From: a virus
IMG/VR virus record: IMGVR_UViG_3300043449_000850
Span: 1-20,125 of that record
Strand: one strand, 5' to 3'
DNA: 20,125 bases
In this document: in pieces, positions 12,539-20,075 of the stretch
Numbering within the stretch: position 1 is the stretch's first letter
How the letters are laid out: every line of letters begins with the position of its first letter
Program-made: the position numbers and the translations under genes
Notes under the pieces: generated by a model
What the model saw: the letters and a program-made list of their open reading frames with translations, nothing else
The model's database searches: none
Told to the model about the DNA's origin: nothing

Positions 12539-12853
12539 TTGCAATCGCGACTGGTAGACAGAGACGCCGACGCAGGAATTGAAACCTGGCATCACTTTGA
12601 CCCGATGACGTTGGAGTGTACGGTTGAAACAGTTCAGGATGTCAGCACTTTGATTGCCTGCAACAAAGCCGTTTACGCAAGCGTAGACGAACGTCAGAAC
12701 TGGCGCGATGGTCAGGGTGACCGCGTGGCCTCAATCCCTCTCAGCGTCTTCTATGACCCCAAGGTAGGCATCCAGCACGACCGGGCGCAACTTCGCAAAT
12801 GGCTCAACAATCCCGACAACCGATTTTTCCGCACAAGGCCGGGAACAATATGA
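12539..12853 (+). CDS. Conserved small virion-operon protein
   Basis: A 104-residue protein directly after the major capsid gene. The C terminus (VASIPLSVFYDPKVGIQHDR, then WLNNPDNRFFRTRPGTI) is a pattern I know from phage genes in this position; I recall no proven function, but capsid decoration or completion is plausible. Start choice: AGGAGG abuts ATG 12533 with no spacing, which is unusable in the standard way. TTG 12539 lies six bases after it and gives MQSRLVDRDADAG, so it was preferred. The stop overlaps the glycosyltransferase start (ATATGA). Confidence 0.75.
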   Translation: MQSRLVDRDADAGIETWHHFDPMTLECTVETVQDVSTLIACNKAVYASVDERQNWRDGQGDRVASIPLSVFYDPKVGIQHDRAQLRKWLNNPDNRFFRTRPGTI

Positions 12854-13524
12854 ACCGGGTAGTTATCGGCATCCCTACACGCGATGAATGCAAAGCGCGG
12901 TTTGCGTTTGATTTGGTGAAGTTGGTAGCCGCGCATCTTCAGACGGGCGATACCGTAATCCCGATGCCGTCGATGGGAACGCTGCTGGCATCTCAGCGGA
13001 CGGCCCTTGTAAAAGAGGCGCGGCGCGAGAACGCGACCCATATCCTTTGGCTCGACTCCGATATGCGGTTCCCGGCTGACACGTTGAAACGGCTGCTGGC
13101 GCATAACGTGCAGGTTGTTGGCGCGAATTGTGCCAAACGCAGGATGCCGACCGGGCCGACCGCAGCGAACTACGACCACGTAGATGGCAAGGTTCCCGTC
13201 TACACCGAAGAAGACTCCACCGGGCTGGAGCAGGTTGACATGCTCGGAACCGGGGTTCTGCTGGTGCGGATGGATGTTTTCGACAAGATCCCATTTCCGC
13301 CATTTGCCACGCCGTTCGTCCCCGACATGCAAGAGTTTATGGGCGAGGACACGTACTTTTGCATGTTACTGAAGCGGCAGAACATCCCGGTTTATGTAGA
13401 CCACGACGTTTCGCAGCAAATCGGGCACCTCGGAGAATTTGAGTTTAAGCACCTTCACACATGGGCGGTACGTGAAGGCATGAAACAGGAGGCTACATGG
13501 CCATCACAACCTTTAGCGAACTGA
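12850..13524 (+). CDS. GT-A-type glycosyltransferase
   Basis: A 224-residue protein. It opens NRVVIGIPTRDECKARFAFD, has ILWLDSDMRFPADTLKRLL with the DxD metal/nucleotide-sugar motif at about 69-71, LGTGVLLVRMDVF (132-144), and GEDTYFC (165-171) with a following His193. This is the arrangement of family-2-like GT-A glycosyltransferases often found in phages. It would move a sugar from a nucleotide-sugar donor; the acceptor is unknown. Location between capsid and neck genes hints at a virion protein as acceptor, or host surface modification. The start overlaps the previous stop; the last 28 bases overlap the adaptor gene, which has its own strong ribosome site inside this gene. Confidence 0.8.
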   Translation: MNRVVIGIPTRDECKARFAFDLVKLVAAHLQTGDTVIPMPSMGTLLASQRTALVKEARRENATHILWLDSDMRFPADTLKRLLAHNVQVVGANCAKRRMPTGPTAANYDHVDGKVPVYTEEDSTGLEQVDMLGTGVLLVRMDVFDKIPFPPFATPFVPDMQEFMGEDTYFCMLLKRQNIPVYVDHDVSQQIGHLGEFEFKHLHTWAVREGMKQEATWPSQPLAN

Positions 13525-14123
13525 AAACGGCCATTGCGGACACGCTAAACCGTGCGGATCTCACTGCGACGATCCCAAACTTTATTACGATGTGCGAGGC
13601 AAAGGGCAATCGCATTCTTCGCACGCGGGACCAGCGGACGCGGAACGCAGCGTTCACTATCTCCAGCGAATACACGGCGGTACCTGGCACGTTTCGCGAG
13701 GCTGTTAAGGTCAAGCTGACGACCTCGGCACCGACGCAGCCGCTCACGTATTGCACGCCGGAAGAAATGGACATCAAGAGCGCCGAAAGATGGGACTCTA
13801 CAGGTGAGCCAATTTGGTATACAATCGAGGGAGGATATTTGCGGGTCAATCCGACCCCGGATACAACCTACACAGCCGAACTGGTTTACTATGCGGCTCT
13901 GACGGCTTTGTCAGACGGCAATACGTCAAACTGGCTGTTGAGCAAGCACCCGGACGCCTACCTCTACGGCTCCCTGGTACACTCGGCTCCCTACCTCAAG
14001 GACGACGACCGCATAGGCATCTGGGCCGGGTTGTTCGACGCAATCATTCAGGACATCTTGCTGGAAGACCAACGCAGCAGCGTGGGCCAGCGCATTGCAG
14101 TACGAGGAAGGAGCATCGGATGA
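13497..14123 (+). CDS. Head-to-tail adaptor (neck) protein
   Basis: A 208-residue protein. The N-terminal helical part (FSELKTAIADTLNRADLTAT, IPNFITMCEAKGNRILRTRD), the central strand-rich part (GGYLRVNPTPDTTYTAELVY) and the C-terminal helices (KHPDAYLYGSLVHSAPYLKD) match the phage adaptor family that binds under the portal ring. ATG 13497 has AGGAGG four to five bases upstream. It overlaps the glycosyltransferase by 28 bases and the next gene by ATGA. Role: connects portal to tail after packaging. Identification is by motif pattern and position. Confidence 0.8.
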   Translation: MAITTFSELKTAIADTLNRADLTATIPNFITMCEAKGNRILRTRDQRTRNAAFTISSEYTAVPGTFREAVKVKLTTSAPTQPLTYCTPEEMDIKSAERWDSTGEPIWYTIEGGYLRVNPTPDTTYTAELVYYAALTALSDGNTSNWLLSKHPDAYLYGSLVHSAPYLKDDDRIGIWAGLFDAIIQDILLEDQRSSVGQRIAVRGRSIG

Positions 14124-14485
14124 AACGATTAATCGCATTGGCGTTGGTGGTAGCGGGGGCGCTCTGGAGCCAGTCGGCTACGCCGATTGTGTATCCCCCC
14201 GGCCCCGTTAACCCTACATGGCTGATGGAGCCGCAGGCTATGCCGACATCACCCACTGTCATTTTGACGGGTAGCGTGGTGGTTCTCGGCGGGTGGGTCA
14301 TGTGTACGACAGCCCGCACGGTGACTATCACGGACGGGAACGCTGTTGGCGCGATGACGGCTATCCCCGTAGCGGCAAACCAGATAGTCAGCCTTCTGGT
14401 GTTGCAGGGTGCCTACATCCCGACATCTCTGGCAATTTCTGCATCTGGCGCGGGATGCAATTACAGCATCTGGGGCCGTCGATGA
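14120..14485 (+). CDS. Signal-peptide protein in tail operon
   Basis: A 121-residue protein with a clear Sec signal peptide: MKRLIALALVVAGALWSQSA, with cleavage probably around SQSA-TP. The mature part starts with a Pro-rich segment and then alternating strands (TARTVTITDGNAVGAMTAIP, ANQIVSLLVLQGAYIPTSLA), ending NYSIWGRR. It looks like a small exported beta domain. The ATG overlaps the adaptor stop (ATGA), so it is translated with virion genes. A virion protein with a signal peptide is unusual. Options are a periplasmic or surface protein acting in the infected host, or acquired host DNA. Function unknown. Confidence 0.65.
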   Translation: MKRLIALALVVAGALWSQSATPIVYPPGPVNPTWLMEPQAMPTSPTVILTGSVVVLGGWVMCTTARTVTITDGNAVGAMTAIPVAANQIVSLLVLQGAYIPTSLAISASGAGCNYSIWGRR

Positions 14486-15915
14486 AGAATCTAATTGCCA
14501 TCCTGTTTGCCTTTGGCCTTGCTGCGCAAACACCTCCGATGATCCCGATGGCTACTGGCGGTGGGCCTGTGGGCGGGGCCACGAACCTGACCACAGTTGG
14601 CTCGGTGCCGTACGTTTCGGCCTCTGGCACACTCGATCAGGACGCTGGCCAGTTCGTCTGGGATGCCACAAACAACCGGCTGGGAATCGGTAGTAACGCG
14701 CCTATTAGTCCTTTGCACGCACAAGGTTTAGCATTCACAACATTCCCAAACAACCCGGCAACGTTGTTTATGTCGTCAACAGACGCTTACGCTGCTAATA
14801 TGGGGGCAGGCATTCTGTTTGCTGGCACTTTTCAGTCAGGTACTACGCTCAACACCTTTGCGTATATCGGCGGAGTGAAAGAAAATGCAACTTCTGGCGA
14901 TAGTGCTGGCAAACTAGTATTTGGCACACGCCAAACGGGCACAGGTGCTGTTGATATGACCAGGATGACGATTCTGTCTAGCGGCAACGTGGGTATCGGC
15001 ACGACAACGCCAGCGGCACCGCTGCATGTAAGTAAAGATCAAAACGGTCAAACTGACATTCGGTTTGATAATCCCAATGCGGGGACTGCTGCATCTGTAT
15101 TATTTGATATGAGAAACGGAGCATTGGGAGCTAATGATAGGTTACTATTTGGCGTAACGGGCACGGGATACACATCCGTCACTGGATGGGGAGATGCAGG
15201 CGTGCTTACTACGCAGGCAAATATTTCAGGGGGGCTTATTCTCAATGCCAATGCTGGCGAAATTAAGTTTGAAACTGGTGCCAATGGTTCGGCCAATCAG
15301 AGAATGGTGATTACTAATAGCGGCAGCGTCGGCATCGGCACGACAACGCCGGGAGTTACGCTAGATGTTGCAGGGCCAATAGGCGGACCAGCTTCATCTG
15401 GTTCTACTCAGACAGGAGTATTTAGGGTCAGCAACACGACGAATAACGTTGTAATGGATTTTGGTGTTTCTCCAAACGTATCTCCATTTCCAGCTTGGAT
15501 TCAAGTAACAAACAAAAGTACATTAAGCACATACTTGCCATTGGCTCTTCAACCAAACGGCGGCAACGTTGGGATCGGGACGGCAACGCCGACCGTTCCG
15601 TTAGAGGTTTTAGGTAATGTCAGATTTTACAGTTCCGTCGCAAACCCAACCATTTACATGGGCGAAGATACGACAAACGCCACCAGTGCAAGCATTGCCT
15701 ACAATCGGGGCACTGCCAATCTTGACATTACACCACGGTCTACGTATGCCACAAATTTAGTGGGTAAGTTGAAGTTCAGTATCACGAACTCAACCGGAGC
15801 GAATTCAGCCTTGCTCGGTGCAAACTCGCCCGCTACGATATTGACTGCTCCCTATACATGGATTACGGTCATCACCTCAGACGGCACAACGGGCTTCATG
15901 CCGATCTGGAAATAG
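14482..15915 (+). CDS. Tail-fibre-like protein with GIGTTTP repeats and signal peptide
   Basis: A 477-residue protein. The start ATG overlaps the previous stop (ATGA). The N terminus MKNLIAILFAFGLAAQTPPM looks like a Sec signal peptide (cleavage near AAQ). The rest is strand-rich, with repeated units: NNRLGIGSNAPISPLHA, SGNVGIGTTTPAAPLHV, SGSVGIGTTTPGVTLDV and GGNVGIGTATPTVPLEV. This repeat is common in trimeric tail fibres and in bacterial surface beta-proteins. The end (TWITVITSDGTTGFMPIWK) looks like a trimerisation or tip region; no intramolecular-chaperone peptidase domain is visible. Parts of 14700-15800 look richer in A/T than the neighbours, suggesting the distal fibre was acquired. 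Host recognition is the likely role; the signal peptide is unexplained. Confidence 0.7.
   Translation: MKNLIAILFAFGLAAQTPPMIPMATGGGPVGGATNLTTVGSVPYVSASGTLDQDAGQFVWDATNNRLGIGSNAPISPLHAQGLAFTTFPNNPATLFMSSTDAYAANMGAGILFAGTFQSGTTLNTFAYIGGVKENATSGDSAGKLVFGTRQTGTGAVDMTRMTILSSGNVGIGTTTPAAPLHVSKDQNGQTDIRFDNPNAGTAASVLFDMRNGALGANDRLLFGVTGTGYTSVTGWGDAGVLTTQANISGGLILNANAGEIKFETGANGSANQRMVITNSGSVGIGTTTPGVTLDVAGPIGGPASSGSTQTGVFRVSNTTNNVVMDFGVSPNVSPFPAWIQVTNKSTLSTYLPLALQPNGGNVGIGTATPTVPLEVLGNVRFYSSVANPTIYMGEDTTNATSASIAYNRGTANLDITPRSTYATNLVGKLKFSITNSTGANSALLGANSPATILTAPYTWITVITSDGTTGFMPIWK
14981..15590 (+). repeat. Dispersed repeats encoding GxVGIGTxTP
   Basis: Three close copies of a roughly 30-base unit begin at about 14981, 15321 and 15561 (cggcaacgtgggtatcgg-type, each followed by cac/ggac-gacaacgcc). 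They encode the GN/SVGIGTTTP repeats of the fibre; a degenerate fourth lies near 14678. High DNA identity inside a diverged gene marks them as recombination points for fibre exchange. Confidence 0.6.
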
Positions 15916-15924
15916 AACAACAAC

Positions 15925-16191
15925 ATGAAAACACTCATTGCAGGAATGTTACTGGCAAGCTCCATGTTTGCAGCAGACGCACCCAAGCTCTCAGACGCGC
16001 TCCTGAAGGAACGCTGGAAGGCGCTGGCTGGCTACCACAGCAACACAGTTAGATATATGGAGATCCAAGCTGAACTGACTAAAGCTAAGGCCGCATATGA
16101 AAAGGCTATGGCCGATATTAAGGCCGCGTGCGGCACTGACGCTGTAGACGAATCAGGCACTGAAGTGGCGTGCAAGGCGGTAGCCAAGTGA
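15925..16191 (+). CDS. Small secreted or periplasmic protein
   Basis: An 88-residue protein with signal peptide MKTLIAGMLLASSMFAADAP (cleavage after FAA or FAADA). The mature part is a charged helix (LKERWKALAGYHSNTVRYME, then ELTKAKAAYEKAMADIKAAC) with two cysteines near the end (AACGTDAVDESGTEVACKAV) that could form a disulphide. Size, export and coiled-coil character resemble outer spanins, but there is no lipobox and no inner partner is evident, so lysis is only a possibility. No ribosome site is seen before ATG 15925. It overlaps the next gene by GTGA. Confidence 0.65.
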   Translation: MKTLIAGMLLASSMFAADAPKLSDALLKERWKALAGYHSNTVRYMEIQAELTKAKAAYEKAMADIKAACGTDAVDESGTEVACKAVAK

Positions 16192-16616
16192 AACGGCTGC
16201 TGCTGGCCGCTTTGCTGGCAGCCCCGTCATTCGCTGCGTCATTCTCAATTGACCTAGTTCAGGTCGCCAAAGCGGTAAAGGCGCGACACGATCAAATCCC
16301 GGCGCGGGTAAAATGGCGCAGGGCGACGGCTGCGTTCGCAGCGGCTGCATCGGTTGGAGACATAACGACCACGTACCAGGGCATCAGGCGCGGCGGTTGC
16401 GAGTTGAACCCGTTCCTCCAGTTGGCGGACGGGTGCAGCCTCAACAAAGCACGGTTTAATCGCATGAAGATTGGTCTGTTTATCTGGCTTGGGCCGGGGC
16501 AGGAACTCATGCACAAGCTCCCACACAGCGCGTTCTGGGACCGCGAGAACATCGTGCTTAACGTAATAACCGGAGCCGTCTACACAGGCGTTACAATCAA
16601 CAACGCGAGGCAATAA
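16188..16616 (+). CDS. Membrane protein with signal peptide
   Basis: A 142-residue protein starting at a GTG that overlaps the previous TGA. N terminus KRLLLAALLAAPSFAASF is a signal peptide. Further hydrophobic stretches occur at about residues 47-65 (ATAAFAAAASVGDITTTYQG), 95-110 (MKIGLFIWLGPGQELM) and the C terminus (IVLNVITGAVYTGVTINN). The DITTTYQGIRRGGCELNPFL block resembles small bacterial membrane proteins with a D..TT....G..E.NP pattern (DUF5658-like). This suggests host origin or a lysis or exclusion role. It is coupled to the tail-fibre gene by TAATG. Function unknown. Confidence 0.6.
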   Translation: MKRLLLAALLAAPSFAASFSIDLVQVAKAVKARHDQIPARVKWRRATAAFAAAASVGDITTTYQGIRRGGCELNPFLQLADGCSLNKARFNRMKIGLFIWLGPGQELMHKLPHSAFWDRENIVLNVITGAVYTGVTINNARQ

Positions 16617-17287
16617 TGGCTGATACAACAACAACATACCTTGGGCTGACAAAACCGGAAGTTGGCGCGTCCACTGATACATGGGGGACGAAGCTAAACA
16701 CGGATCTTGACAGCATCGACGCGCTGTTCACGACCGGGCCAGTTCTGTTGCTGACGAAAGGCGGGACGGGCGCAGCAACGGCATCTGGCGCACGAACGGC
16801 CCTCGGGCTTGGCACGATTGCGACTCAGGCAGCTTCCGCGGTTGCCGTTACAGGCGGGACGGTTACCGGGCTAACATCGCTGGAAAACTCGCCTATTGGC
16901 CAGACTACGCCAGCGGCGATCAAGGGCACCATCGTCACAATCGGCACGAAGATTGTTTTCCCCGATGCGACGGAGCAGACGACATCTGCTGGCTCGTTCA
17001 CGGCTGGCTTCCAGTCAATCACCACAAACACAACGCTGACGCTAACGTATCAAGATCATTACGTGAAAGTCAGCACTGCTGGCGGCGCGGTGACGGCGAC
17101 ACTATTTACTGCGGTAGGGAATACAGGAAAACTTGTCCAAGTCAAAAAGACGACATCGGATTCAAACGCGGTTACAATAGCGACGACGGGCGGTCAAACT
17201 ATCGACGGCCAATCAACAGTAACCATCGCCAGACAGTACGACGCCTACACATTTGTTTCTGACGGCACAAACTGGGGGATTTACTAA
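16616..17287 (+). CDS. Tail fibre protein
   Basis: A 223-residue protein. N terminus TTTTYLGLTKPEVGASTDTW followed by GTKLNTDLDSIDALF is the particle-attachment-type start found in many short-tailed-phage fibres. Then come KGGTGAATASGARTALGLG, a collagen-like/fibre repeat start, and a strand-rich distal part ending DAYTFVSDGTNWGIY, also typical of phage fibres. The ATG overlaps the TAA of the previous gene. Ends one base before the next start. Probably a receptor-binding or fibre-attachment subunit. Confidence 0.8.
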   Translation: MADTTTTYLGLTKPEVGASTDTWGTKLNTDLDSIDALFTTGPVLLLTKGGTGAATASGARTALGLGTIATQAASAVAVTGGTVTGLTSLENSPIGQTTPAAIKGTIVTIGTKIVFPDATEQTTSAGSFTAGFQSITTNTTLTLTYQDHYVKVSTAGGAVTATLFTAVGNTGKLVQVKKTTSDSNAVTIATTGGQTIDGQSTVTIARQYDAYTFVSDGTNWGIY

Positions 17288-18007
17288 ATGTCATATATTT
17301 CTGGTCGAGTTCAGAAAAGCCAGACCTTTACAGCCAGCGGGACTTTCACGCCGTCTGCCGCGTTGCTTGCGGCGGGCTACGTCGAAGTCATCGCGGTTGG
17401 GGGTGGCGGTGGTGGGGGACGGGACTCTTTAGGTGGAGCGGGTGGTGGTGGCGGCTCAGTCAATCACGCTTTCGGGATAAACGTCACGGCGAACGTGACA
17501 GTCACAATCGGCGCGGGTGGCGCAGCGGGCAGTGGTGTGGGCACTGCCGGGTCAAGCACGACATTCGGGTCGCTATTGACGGCTACGGGCGGGCAGGGCG
17601 GCAGTGCAGGGGCAGCGGCAAGCGGCGGCGCATCGGGGAACTCGGTTGCAGCGTCCGCCGGCGGGCGATGGATAGATAACAACTACACCGGCGTCGGCGT
17701 GGGTTCCGGGGGCGGTGGCGGCGCAGGTGGTGCAGGGCTAAACGGATTTACGCTTCTTGCTTCAACCTCTCAAGGGCACGGGGGCGGCGGCGGAATCGGA
17801 ACAGAAGGGTACGGGGGCGGTGGTGGAGGGATGGGATCTTATACTGGCGGCGCAGGTTCATGCGGTGGCGGCAACGGTGCCACAACAACGGCATCAGGCA
17901 CGGCTGGCGCAGCCAACACTGGCGGCGGCGGCGGTGGTGGCTACAGTGCCACTTACCCGGCGGGCGCGGGCGGCTCAGGAATCGTGATCGTTCGGTGGTG
18001 GGAATAG
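17288..18007 (+). CDS. Glycine-rich tail-fibre/adhesin protein
   Basis: A 239-residue protein. After VQKSQTFTASGTFTPSAALL it holds many polyglycine stretches (VIAVGGGGGGGRDSLGGAGG and others) separated by variable loops, and ends GGSGIVIVRWWE, the classical end of Gly-rich fibre domains. Such domains form polyglycine-II bundles whose loops bind the host receptor, as in S16-like adhesins. Loops such as RWIDNNYTGVGVGSGG and NGFTLLASTSQGHG are the likely specificity points. GGGGGA about eight bases before ATG 17288 could serve as ribosome site. Confidence 0.85.
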   Translation: MSYISGRVQKSQTFTASGTFTPSAALLAAGYVEVIAVGGGGGGGRDSLGGAGGGGGSVNHAFGINVTANVTVTIGAGGAAGSGVGTAGSSTTFGSLLTATGGQGGSAGAAASGGASGNSVAASAGGRWIDNNYTGVGVGSGGGGGAGGAGLNGFTLLASTSQGHGGGGGIGTEGYGGGGGGMGSYTGGAGSCGGGNGATTTASGTAGAANTGGGGGGGYSATYPAGAGGSGIVIVRWWE

Positions 18008-18013
18008 CGATCC

Positions 18014-19492
18014 ATGTTGATCCCGCTCAAAATCCCGCCCGGAATCTACCGGAACGGCACTAACTACCAGGCGCAGGGCAGGTGGTACGATGCCTCGCTT
18101 GTGCGGTTTTTTGAGGGGACAATTCGGCCTGTTGGCGGCTGGCGGCGTCCGGTATCTGGGGCGGTGTCTGGGCTGGCTCGGGGCATGTTTCCGTGGCGCG
18201 ACTACGGCACAAACCGGTGGGTCGCAATCGGGACACACTCTGGGTTGTACATTTACAACGGCGGTTCGCTCTACAACGTGACGCCATCCGGGTTCTCGTC
18301 TGGACGCGCTGACTCTCTGCCGGGTAACGGCTTTGGTGGCGGTGTCTTCGGTACCGGAGCCTTCGGCGCTGCGCCAGTAGTAGTGGGCGTTCTGGACGCC
18401 ACAACCTGGAGTTTTGACAACTGGGGGCAATACCTTGTCGGGTGCTCGAATTTTGATGGCAAGCTCTACCAGTGGGAACTCAACACAGGAACGATTGCGG
18501 CGGTAATATCGGGCGCTCCTACCGGCTGCGTTGCCACGATGGTGACGGCGGAACGCTACCAGTTGGCGCTTGGGGCTTCCTCGAATCCGCGCCAGATTAA
18601 GTGGTGCGATCAGGAAGTTAACACGACCTGGACGCCATCAAGTACGAATACTGCGGGCGATGTTGAGTTACAGACAAACGGGCGGATTCGCTGCGGGCGA
18701 CGGCTGCCTAATGAAGTCCTGATCTGGACAGATACAGACGTTCACTCCCTGCAATACGTCGGGCCTCCCTTCATTTACGCAGTGCGGCGCGTTGGCGGGT
18801 TCTGCGGCATCGCTGGGCCGAATGCAGTGGCCGTGATTGAGGCTGGCGCGGCATGGATGGGCGGGAACGGATTCTTTTACTACGATGGCGCTCTGCGGGA
18901 TATCCCCTGCGACGTGTCGGATTATGTGTTTGGCGACATCAATCTGGTGCAGCTTGCGAAAGTCTACGCGGGTCACAATTCCAAGTTTGGCGAGGTCTGG
19001 TGGTTTTACTGTTCGTCGGCAAGCGATGAGGTGGACCGCTACGTTACTTGGAACTACCGCGAGAAGACGTGGAACATTGGGAGCCTTGCGCGAACGTGCT
19101 GGGCTGATTCCGGCGTGTTCCCGTACCCAATGGCGGTGGACTCCAGCGGTTACGTTTACGAGCATGAGTATGGATGGACAAACAACGGCACGGCCATCAC
19201 GACCGGGCGCTATGCCACTTCCGGGCCTGTGGAACTCGGTACAGGTGATCAGGTAATGGCGGTACGCCAGATGGTGCCAGACGAAAAGACATCCGGGCAA
19301 GTGAACATGACGTTCACAACCAAATTTACTCCAGAGGGCGACACGTCAAGCTATGGGCCGTATACGCCATCGGCCTACACTGATATGCGATTTACTGGGC
19401 GACAAGTTGCGATGCAGTTGCTTGGGGCGACCGATGCGGATTGGCGCGTGGGCAATATCAGGCTTGACGCGGTAGCAGGGGGGAGGCGATGA
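18014..19492 (+). CDS. Packaged-DNA-stabilisation-type/tail structural protein
   Basis: A 492-residue protein. The start (IPLKIPPGIYRNGTNYQAQG, then RWYDASLVRFFEGTIRPVGG W) is a pattern shared by a conserved family of short-tailed-phage virion proteins. The body has repeated GTHSGLYIYNGG / WAFDNWGQYLV-type strands (SFDNWGQYLVGCSNFDGKLY, AWMGGNGFFYYDGALRDIPC) consistent with a beta-propeller. P22 gp10-like plug or tail-hub function is the likely role. Gly-rich loop GNGFGGGVFGTGAFGAAPV lies at about 105-123. No clear ribosome site precedes ATG 18014, six bases after the previous stop. The stop overlaps the next ATG. Confidence 0.75.
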   Translation: MLIPLKIPPGIYRNGTNYQAQGRWYDASLVRFFEGTIRPVGGWRRPVSGAVSGLARGMFPWRDYGTNRWVAIGTHSGLYIYNGGSLYNVTPSGFSSGRADSLPGNGFGGGVFGTGAFGAAPVVVGVLDATTWSFDNWGQYLVGCSNFDGKLYQWELNTGTIAAVISGAPTGCVATMVTAERYQLALGASSNPRQIKWCDQEVNTTWTPSSTNTAGDVELQTNGRIRCGRRLPNEVLIWTDTDVHSLQYVGPPFIYAVRRVGGFCGIAGPNAVAVIEAGAAWMGGNGFFYYDGALRDIPCDVSDYVFGDINLVQLAKVYAGHNSKFGEVWWFYCSSASDEVDRYVTWNYREKTWNIGSLARTCWADSGVFPYPMAVDSSGYVYEHEYGWTNNGTAITTGRYATSGPVELGTGDQVMAVRQMVPDEKTSGQVNMTFTTKFTPEGDTSSYGPYTPSAYTDMRFTGRQVAMQLLGATDADWRVGNIRLDAVAGGRR

Positions 19493-19698
19493 GACTTCCA
19501 GACCCTGGGGCGCGTTACGTCCAGAGCGAAGAAGCACGTCGAAACCGAGAAATCGAACTGGCCGACACGCGAAACCTCAAGCGCCAACAGGACATCGAAC
19601 TGGTTTCAGGGATGCGTCTGATTATGACCTCGCCCAACGGGACGCGGTACACAATCACAGTAAGCAATGCAGGCGCAGTTTCGGGGACCGCGATATGA
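19489..19698 (+). CDS. Small conserved virion-operon protein
   Basis: A 69-residue protein. A charged N-terminal helix (EEARRNREIELADTRNLKRQ) is followed by RLIMTSPNGTRYTITVSNAG, a block I have seen in small proteins next to the propeller-type gene in related phages. The ATG overlaps the previous stop (ATGA) and follows a GGGGGAGG. It may be a small tail-assembly subunit; function not established. Confidence 0.75.
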   Translation: MRLPDPGARYVQSEEARRNREIELADTRNLKRQQDIELVSGMRLIMTSPNGTRYTITVSNAGAVSGTAI

Positions 19699-20075
19699 TG
19701 CCGATTCTCACACACGATCAGTTCAACCAGGCTGGTATTGAAGCGGCGCTCGAGCATTCCGGCGGAACTCATCGCTTCGAGCATGTTCGGGATGCGGTGA
19801 TTCGCGGGGAACTCCAGTATTGGCAAAGCGGCAATTCGTTTGTTATCACAGAATTGGAGACTTACCCGCTGAAGCGCGTCTGCCACATGTTCCTCGGTGG
19901 CGGATCACTGGATGGTATTCGGGACATAATTCGTGAGATTGAGCCGTGGGCGCTGACGCAAGGATGTTCTGCGGTAACGATGGCGGGGCGGCGCGGGTGG
20001 TTGCGGTCATTCCTCGTGGGTGACGGGTACGCGGAGCGGTGGGTGGGCATGGCAAAGGAGCTGGGCAATGGGTAA
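19695..20075 (+). CDS. GNAT-like phage protein
   Basis: A 126-residue protein. Blocks VRDAVIRGELQYWQSGNSFV, TYPLKRVCHMFLGGG and GCSAVTMAGRRGWLRSFLVG followed by AERWVGMAKEL match the 'GC..v.i.GR.GW.r.l...G......KEL' form of small GNAT-fold proteins encoded in phage tail operons. An acetyltransferase fold is likely; whether it is catalytic is unknown. The start overlaps the previous stop (ATGATG). The ribosome site of the next gene lies inside its 3' end. Confidence 0.75.
   Translation: MMPILTHDQFNQAGIEAALEHSGGTHRFEHVRDAVIRGELQYWQSGNSFVITELETYPLKRVCHMFLGGGSLDGIRDIIREIEPWALTQGCSAVTMAGRRGWLRSFLVGDGYAERWVGMAKELGNG

Noticed and set aside
12751-13332. Leftward 193-codon ORF opposite the glycosyltransferase
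   Set aside because: Antisense of a gene with clear motifs; no ribosome site or coupling.
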